From Ilex aquifolium (lineage: Eukaryota > Streptophyta > Magnoliopsida > Aquifoliales > Aquifoliaceae), in NCBI GenBank assembly GCA_951799425.1, contig OX637392.1, forward strand, positions 40,376,593 through 40,440,592: 64,000 nucleotides of DNA, written 5' to 3'. The notes beneath the pieces are model-generated. The model was not told the origin of the DNA, searched no databases, and worked only from the letters and a program-made list of their open reading frames with translations. Position numbers and translations under genes: made by a program. Below are positions 57,280 through 64,000 of this stretch, in pieces; position 1 is the stretch's first letter, and each line of letters opens with the position of its first letter.

Positions 57280-59959
57280 TGTGACGCCCCAAAACCCGGG
57301 GGTCCTTTATTAACCGTTGACCATCCGTCAACCCGCGGAAATACTCGTGATAGTCGTATAACCCGACACCACGTCATTCACATGCTTTTAACCGGATTTA
57401 CCATCCACAAGGTCAATTATACCTCAATTTATGTCCATTTATGTCATAGGAACCAAAGAAAACAAAGCCCAAAAGCATGGCTAAGCATTTTGAAAATTTC
57501 AAATTTTTGGAAAACCTTCCGGAAGGTCGACATACACCTACCGGAAGGTCGCTGAAAGAACAGTTAAATGAAAAGAATCAAATGCAAGAACTTCCGGAAG
57601 GTCGACATCAGTAGCAAAAACCTTCCGGAAGGTTCATTCCAGTAGCCAAAACCTTCCGGAAGGTTCATTCCAGAAAACAAAACCTTCCGGAAGATTTTGG
57701 CAGTCAAAAAGAAACCCAAGGCAAAACCTTCCGGAAGGTCCATTCCAGTAGACAAGTCCTTCCGGTAGGTTTTACTCCAGTAGCTAAAATCTTCCGGAAG
57801 GTTCATTCCAGTGGGCAAAACCTTCCGGAAGGTATTAGCTGTGAACAAGGCATCCAGGGTTTTTAGCAAAACCTTCCGGAAGGCCGACATACACCTTCCG
57901 GTAGGTTTTCAGACTGTGAGCAAAAAAATGGATTTCTTTCCCCTCCAAACCATCCTTAAAGCTACCCCATACACTCCAAACTCATCCAACACATGTTTAA
58001 TGAGATTTTCCATATAATACACAACTCATACAAGCTCTATCACAATTCATTCCATAATATATATACATCAAAATGGAATTTTGTTAAAGGTTTTACAAAA
58101 CTCAAACTAAGGCCACAAGCCGGCCCCCTTCATGCTTGATGCTCTCCAAGTGAGCCATCCGCCGGTGCAAAACCCACACCTGAAATGTTTTTCCCATAAA
58201 GGGTGAGCCACGCTCAATAGGGTATCTCCTAAAGAGGCTACTCCCCAACCTAAATGCATATGAAATGTTCACATGCTATCAATCAACAATCCACAACAAG
58301 AATGTATTCCATGTTGAAACATGTAATGCCATGCTATGAAATGAGGTGAGACTCACTCATGCAAATCAACCGAGCCCTTCCCGGCTCCTCTACACACGCA
58401 AGTGCCAATGTGTACGAATCCGTCATTTATGTTTCACATCAAATGACATTTCATTCTAGGGTCTTTCTTGGGGTGGATATTTATGGACTTACACCAACGG
58501 CACCCAACCGACACGGAATTCATGGACTTCCACCAATGGTTCCGCGTACACCGACACACTTTATGGACTCTTATACCAACGGAGTGCGTATCCAATCACC
58601 GGGTCTCTCACCCGATGGATAGTCTAGCCCTTCTTGCTACCCCAACCCTAACAACCATGCAAACCGTGCGACTCGACTAGGTCATCGACCCGTCTTACCC
58701 GAGCCCACTCGTCATCCACCAAGCGTAGTGAAGACAACCACCATGCACACACACCCACTAAGTGCAATGCTCCCGTGCATATGAAATGTGATGTCTCATT
58801 TCAACAATATTATCATGTTCAATATGCTATGAGTAACACTTGAACATTCTAATCATATTTCACATATTTCATGGCAAATTATATCATAAGCATATAATTC
58901 TCATCATTCCCTACAATGTCAATATATTACAAACATGTATATATATATCAACATTTTATCTTGGACAACACCCAAACATGTCATCACATAATCAAGTAAT
59001 AACACACTTCAAGTCTCATGGCATAATATAAGCACATAGCATGCCCACAATTCACATAATCCAAGAATCACATTGGAACAATTTCATATACCCAATTCTA
59101 GAAATCTCTTGTAGAAACTTCTAATTACCGATCCAATTAGAATTGATCTTTACCCAATTTCATACCCATTTTACCCAAATCAAACAAAAGGGGCAAGAGA
59201 TACACAACCTATCATCCTACCCATTTCATTAAAACATTCTAGGTTTGGAATAAACCTTAGTAGGAGGAAACCCTACCTCTTGAAGCGTGAGGAACGACTG
59301 AGGGAAGTTCCAAGACCCGATTCAAGCAAAAACCCTCACTTCTCGAAAATCTCGTACCTTGATCTTCGGTAAAACTTGTGCTTTTTGGTATAGCCGCGTA
59401 GCCCTCGATGAGTAGAGCGACTTTAATTCTTGGCTTGCGTGGATTCGAGGTCCGTAGCACCGTAGATCGTAGAGAGAAGGTGAGTTTTCTCTCTTTTCTC
59501 CCTCTTTCTCTCTATCGGCTGAACAATCGGCTGAACAATGGGGAAAATCTAATTTTTCCCCCTATTTATATTTTAGAATACTTGGCCCACAATTGGCCAC
59601 ACGTCCTACTTAATTTCGGGTCCGTTTTAATCCCGAAACGACTAAATTTCGCTCCAGTTCAAGTTCAAATTATTTTTATTTCAACTTGCCTCTAATATTT
59701 CCCAAAACTTTAAAATTTTATAAAAATTTCGTGTACGGGGTCACCCGAGGCCCGTTCGTCTCGTAAAACGCGAAAAATCCGACTATCTCGGAATTCAATG
59801 AAATTTGACAGGGTAACTAGTTTTCGCGAGACGAATCCAACGGTGAGGTCCGTTTCATCATCCGAGTTCTAGAAAAATTCAGGTTTACAACCTGTACCGT
59901 AGTGGCAATTTACCGTTTTGCCCTTTTTCACAAAGGTTTAAATTTTCTCGGGTTTTACA
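57280..59959 (-). mobile_element. Solo LTR inserted in the gypsy integrase (2680 bp)
   Basis: Bounded by TGTGACGCCCCAAAACCC on the left and CTCGGGTTTTACA on the right. AACAT is perfectly duplicated at 57275-57279 and 59960-59964. The integrase reading resumes correctly across it. No coding domain is inside, so it is a solo LTR left by recombination of a larger element; its length would fit long-LTR chromoviruses such as Tekay/Del. A likely TATA box (ATATAAATAG in minus sense, about 59562-59572) gives the orientation. It contains a remarkable palindrome array at 57514-57905. Confidence 0.85.
57514..57905. repeat. Twelve-copy array of the palindrome ACCTTCCGGAAGGT
   Basis: The 14-bp perfect palindrome or near copies occur 12 times, with a core spacing of about 30-33 bp in 57619-57830. 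Spacers often contain 'tcattccagtag' and 'caaaa'. One or two variants replace the right half with 'CCGGTAGG'. The minus-strand frame with repeated 'FRKVL' is a by-product of the repeat, not a gene. Each unit could form a 7-bp stem or bind a dimeric protein. Confidence 0.85.
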
Positions 59960-60175
59960 AACATAATCTACTGCCACTAGAATGTACATATATCCAAAAG
60001 ATGGGGAAAAAGATCTCATGAAATCTATGCCCCAACAGTCAAAAATTTCTATTATTAAAATTGGATTTAGAGGCATCATATTTCTACGGGTTAATCCCTC
60101 TAGGCTTTGACATCGCTCGCAAACCTTACAAAAATTATAAACATCTTTAAAAATTGTTGGTCAATAAAATCTACA
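59960..60175 (-). pseudogene. Gypsy integrase, N-terminal and first core segment
   Basis: In minus sense the segment after RNase H reads 'CERCQSLEGLTRRN' (end of the HHCC zinc region) and 'FDCWGIDFMRSFSPSFGY' (first catalytic Asp), and stops at the solo LTR. The short hybrid frame crossing into the LTR at 59885-59959 is an artefact of the insertion. Confidence 0.8.
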
Positions 60176-60822
60176 CTACAAAACCTTCGCATCGGTCTTT
60201 TTCATAGAAAAATGGCCTCCACATGCCCCCGAATGACAAAAAGATAGTATGCTACTTACCTCATCATCGGGTACGCATCTCCGAATAATCTGATCTAAAC
60301 AATACTTGAGAAGATATGGGTCATCCCAGAAAAAATTCCTTACTTCAACTAAAAATTTTCTCTTTTCCAAAGCAGTCCAAGCTGGTGGCATATTACCTGT
60401 AATAAGAAAATTCACAATATCAGCAAACCAAGGTAATGAAGAAACTGCCAACAACTGTTCGTCAGGGAAAGTATCCTTGATCGGCACTGTCTCAATTGGC
60501 ACGTTGCTCACAAGTCTAGACAAATGGTCGGCCACTACATTCTCTACTCCTTTTTTATCTTTGATTGTTATGTCAAATTCTTGGAGTAGGAGGATCCACC
60601 TAAGTAATCTTGGTTTTGTATCTTTCTTAGTCAATAAATATTTAAGAGCTGCATGGTCCGTGAAAATAACAATGGGGGATCCTACTAGATATGACCTAAA
60701 TTTGTCTAAAGCAAATACTACTGCTAGTAATTCCTTTTCAGTAGTAGAATAGTTCATATGTGCATTGTTTAAAGTTCTACTGGCATAGTAAATGACATGT
60801 GGCTTTTTCTCATTTATTTGCC
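60176..60822 (-). pseudogene. Gypsy RNase H and integrase zinc-region start
   Basis: Reads '[20 protein letters not shown]', '[18 protein letters not shown]' and 'DHLSRL', the RNase H of Ty3/gypsy, then '[20 protein letters not shown]' of the integrase zinc domain. It is separated from RT by a one-base deletion near 60825, after which the reading continues in another frame. Confidence 0.87.
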
Positions 60823-61857
60823 CTAAAACTGCCCTACGACATAATCACTAGCATCACACATGATTTCAAAGGGAAGACTCCAATTTGGAGGTTGCATAAT
60901 TGGAGTAGTAATGAGCATGCCCTTTAGCTTATCAAAAGCCTCTTGACATGGCTCATCCCACTCGAAATGTGTGTCTTTCCCTAGGAGATGGCAAAGTGGT
61001 CTAGATATAAAACTGAAATTCTTTATAAACCTCCTATAGAAACCAGCAAGACCCAAGAAAAATCTAACATTCTTAAGGGTTTTGGGGGTAAGTAAATTAG
61101 CAATTAATTCAATCTTAGCTCTATCTACCTGAATTCCCTTAGATGAGACAATGTGACCAAGAACAATTCCCTTTTGAACCATAAAGTGGCATTTCTCCCA
61201 ATTAAGCACAAGGTTCTTTTCTTCACACTGTATAAGCACTTTCTCAAGATTTGATAGGCAGTCATCATAGGAATCACCAAAAATAGTAAAATCATCCATA
61301 AAAACTTTGAGAAAACGTTCAACCATGTCACTAAAAATACTTAGCATGCACCTTTGAAAGGTCGTTGGTGCATTGCAAAGTCTAAAGGGCATCCTTTGAT
61401 AAGCAAAGGTACCAAACAGACAAGTAAATGTGGTTTTCTCTTGGTCTTCTAGGAAAATTTTGATTTGATTATATCCCAAATAATCATCTAGAAAATAATA
61501 GTACATATGCGGTGCTACCCTTTCCAAAATTTGATTCATGAAAGGTAAAAGGAAGTGATCTTTCCTAGTCACAGAATTCAATTTTCTGTAGTCAATGCAC
61601 ATTCTCCAACCAGTTACTGTCCTAGTTGGTACAAGTTCATTATTTTCATTAGTAACTACAATGACTCCAGATTTCTTAGGGACTACCAGTGTAGGACTTA
61701 CCCACTTACTGTCTACAATAGGGTAAATTATTCCTACATCCAACAATTTTAGCACCTCATTCCTTACAACTTCTTTCATATGTAGATTTAGTCTTCGTTG
61801 CATCTCTCTAGATGTTTTAGCATTATCCTCCAAATAAATCTTATGAGTACAAACCAA
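60823..61857 (-). pseudogene. Gypsy reverse transcriptase
   Basis: 344 open residues include 'MCIDYRKLNSVTRKDHFLLP', 'TCLFGTFAYQRMPFRLCNAP', the active-site variant 'FMDDFTIFG' (Phe-Met-Asp-Asp as in Athila relatives) and 'FLGLAGFYRRFIKNFS'. It is in the same frame as the protease piece and separated from it only by a TGA at 61867-61869. The enzyme would copy the element's RNA; this copy is disabled by the upstream stop and downstream frameshift. Confidence 0.9.
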
Positions 61858-61866
61858 TGGACTAAT

Positions 61867-62905
61867 TCATTTTATATTGGCTAAAGTCCAACCAATAGTA
61901 TTTTTATGCTTTCTAAGAAGTTGTAGTAGCATACCTTCCTGTGTTAAATTTAATTGAGAAGAAATTATTACCGGATATGTCTCATCATCTCCCAAGAATG
62001 CGTACTTTAACTCTACCGGTAATTGTTTTAAATCAAGTTTGGGAGCTTTATCACTAGATGGGATCGGTGGATTGGTTCTTGGTGGAAGCTCCTCAAATTT
62101 CTGTCTCAACTCTCTCATTTCAAGTACCTGTGAAGAATTTAACAAATCAGTCAAGACAGAAATTTCAGAATTATTTTCATCTATTTCTAAAAAAGAAGAT
62201 TGTTCCAGCAAGTATGCTTCGAGTGAATCAAATAAAGAAGAATCATATACTCTGCTTGGAACTAGCGATTCAATCATGTTAATATCATGCACATCCTCAT
62301 CAACATTCCTTGGTTGTTTGCACACATTAAAAATATTGAGCTCTAATGTCATATTCCCAAAAGTTAACTTCATCACACCATTCCTACAATTAATTAAAGC
62401 ATTTGAAGTTGCTAGGAATGGTTTGCCTAATATAACAGGAATTTGAGCATTAGTATTAAATACAGGTTGAGTATCTAAAATTATACAATCCACAGAGAAG
62501 TAAAATTTATCAACCTGTACTAAAACATCTTCCACCATACCCCTCGGTATTTTCACAGATCGATCAGCTAATTGAAGTGTGACTGAAGTAGGTTTTAACT
62601 CCTCTAATCCTAACTGTTCATATACTGAATAAGGGAGCAAGTTGACACTAGCTCCTAAATCCAATAAAGCCTGTTCAATTCTGTGGCTACCTATAACACA
62701 AGAAATGGTGGGGCAACCAGGGTCATTATATTTTGGTGGAGTCCTATGTTGTATGATGGAAGATACCTGCTCAGTCAAAAATGTCTTCTTTTGCACATTT
62801 AATTTTCTTTTAACACTACATAATTCTTTCAAAAAATTTGCATAAGAAGGTATCTGTTTAATGGCATCCAACAAGAGAATGTTGATTTTCACCTGCTCAA
62901 AGATG
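61867..62905 (-). pseudogene. Gypsy aspartic protease region
   Basis: Reads 'QVKINILLLDAIKQIPSYAN', 'GCPTISCVIGSHRIEQALLD', the protease site 'LDLGASVNLLPYSVYEQLGL' (Asp-Leu-Gly-Ala, as in Athila-type proteases), and 'VILGKPFLATSNALINC'. It ends at TGA 61867-61869 where RT should follow. On the other side the frame runs about 7 codons into LINE sequence at 62906-62925. Confidence 0.87.
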
Positions 62906-64000
62906 CCACATTTGAAGTATGACATAATTTTGGGCAGACTCCTTAACCCTAAGAGTAATCGATCTACCCCTTACCACATTAATGATCCCCTTTAGAATAT
63001 TTGCTAAATCCTTGGCCACATTATCCTTGTATTTTTTCTCCCTCTAAAGGGTATAAACAATAGCTACAAGGGTCAGCTTCGGAATTTTCATCTTCCCTTT
63101 CCACTCTCTAGAAGCATTAAGAATGAGAGACTGCTAAGGTTTAGGCTGCCAAGGCTCTCCACTCCTCTGCTCTTCATATCCTAGATGTAACAAGACAGTC
63201 AAAAAACAAATGCTTGTGGCTTTCTTCCTCACTTCTACAAAATAAGCAAATACACTCCACATGTTGCATATAATATTTCACCCGATCCTTAGTATTTAAT
63301 CTTTCAAGAGTAGCTAACCACAGGATAAAACTCATCCTGGGGATAGCTTGTCCATCCCAGACAAGCCTATACCAGTGTACCTTGGGGAATTGTGGCACAA
63401 TCCAAGTCCAAGTTGATTGAGCTATGTAAATTCCATTAGCACTAGGCAACCATTTGACTTGATCAGAATGGAGGACATTTGGAATATAGTAAGGCATTGT
63501 GCTACATATTTCATGCAAATTAGATGAGGTATGGTCAGGTCAATTCCAACTATCACTATCAACGAAGCTCTCAACCATAGCAGTAGCTGGTAATGAAGAT
63601 TCTTCAATAATTCTATGAGACCACTTCAATAGCAAGGGTCCTTGAGGGTGCCAATTATCATGCCACAACTTAACTGATCTCCCATCCCCAGTCATGTTCT
63701 TGATTAAAGGTCCAACAAGATGTCTTAACTTCAAATATTTTTCCAATTCCAAGAGGAAACCTGAGGGGTTTTAAGCTCCCAGAAGCTTCTACCTTTTACA
63801 TAAATAGATTTCACCCATTCAGCCCAAAGGTTATCTCCATCCTTGAACAAGTACTATATATATCTAATCATTAAGGCCTTATTCCAACTGTGTAAGTCCT
63901 TTAGTCCAAGGTCACCTTGTGCTTTAGTCTTAATAAAATCCTCCCATGCATCTTTGCCCCCCTTATTTATGTTATGTGCACCAGTCCACAAAAAAGACCT
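62906..64000 (-). mobile_element. LINE (non-LTR) retrotransposon, 3' part, runs off the window
   Basis: Minus-sense reading gives an RT C-terminal region near 63780-64000 ('FLWTGAHNINKGGKDAWEDF', 'GDLGLKDLHSWNKALM'), then 'GDGRSVKLWHDNWHPQGPL' and the RT zinc-binding domain (zf-RVT) at 63174-63518 ('WYRLVWDGQAIPRMSFILWL', Cys pair 'CLFCRS', 'HKHLFFDC'). It continues in pieces to 'IINVVRGRSITLRVKESAQN' near 62940. Stops and shifts occur, for example near 63520 and 63130, so it is defective. No poly(A) is seen at the junction with the gypsy protease. Confidence 0.83.

Larger units (their letters stand above)
51727..62905 (-). mobile_element. Athila-like Ty3/gypsy element, 3' LTR to protease (5' end missing)
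   Basis: Minus-strand order is protease, RT, RNase H, integrase, a promoter-like palindrome array, an accessory ORF, a long untranslated region, purine tract and 3' LTR. Protease and RT motifs resemble the Athila branch, whose members carry an extra ORF between integrase and 3' LTR. The element entered copia gag at 51726/51727; AATAT next to the LTR is the expected left copy of the duplication. Its integrase holds a later 2.68-kb solo LTR. Upstream of the protease the sequence turns into a LINE, so gag and the 5' LTR are not seen. Confidence 0.85.

Noticed and set aside
57564-57890. 108-codon minus-strand frame with repeated 'FRKVL'
   Set aside because: It exists only because a palindromic unit repeats near multiples of three; no family resemblance.
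59408-59695. 95-codon plus-strand frame in the solo LTR
   Set aside because: It is antisense to the inferred LTR transcript and has no recognisable domain.

Overview
This window is nuclear DNA from a flowering plant, most likely a eudicot. The evidence is AT-rich, intron-bearing sequence with eukaryotic splice sites, Ty1/copia and Athila-type Ty3/gypsy elements, a plant LINE, a Helitron, hAT and Harbinger MITEs, and host-gene pieces of plant type (a berberine-bridge-enzyme-like oxidase and API5 exons). No rRNA, tRNA or CRISPR array was recognised. Almost everything here is a transposable element, and many of them sit inside one another.

1-9.3 kb: a decayed multi-exon Ulp1/C48-protease gene of the transposon-associated type (minus strand, about 430-4209), then three different minisatellite blocks (about 4960-7560). 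The last block is split by a possible 466-bp mini-Helitron. 9.3-15.6 kb: a 2.1-kb solo LTR (9262-11382), a small inverted-repeat MITE, and mostly unassigned sequence. 15.6-22.8 kb: a Harbinger-like element carrying a second MITE (15792-16324), a 76-bp tandem repeat and a young copia element (16950-22643; LTRs differ at 3 of 550 positions).

24.3-31.5 kb: the only clear host gene, an intronless BBE-like FAD oxidase. A copia element (24443-29151, TSD CTAAT) interrupts it exactly at the end of its signal peptide; the coding parts on both sides remain open. A 593-bp hAT MITE with a perfect 8-bp TSD lies just downstream.

32.6-40.5 kb: a 7.9-kb non-autonomous Helitron (TC start, terminal hairpin, CTAG end, A/T insertion site) holding three consecutive spliceable exons of API5. 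41.6-43.5 kb: a small old non-coding LTR element with a hAT MITE inside it. 45.4-46.5 kb: an element with long terminal inverted repeats.

47.3-64 kb: a nested stack on the minus strand. A decayed copia (47330-51726) is cut in gag by an Athila-like gypsy element (51727 to about 62905). The gypsy integrase is split by a 2.68-kb solo LTR (57280-59959, TSD AACAT). A LINE fragment is fused to the gypsy protease region at about 62.9 kb.

The most unusual signal is a shared promoter layout. In the 9262-11382 LTR, in the gypsy LTR, and in front of the gypsy accessory ORF, TCCGGA-centred palindromes lie about 35-75 bp upstream of a TATAAATA box. The solo LTR at 57280-59959 carries a separate 12-copy array of a related palindrome (ACCTTCCGGAAGGT), but far downstream of its likely TATA box.
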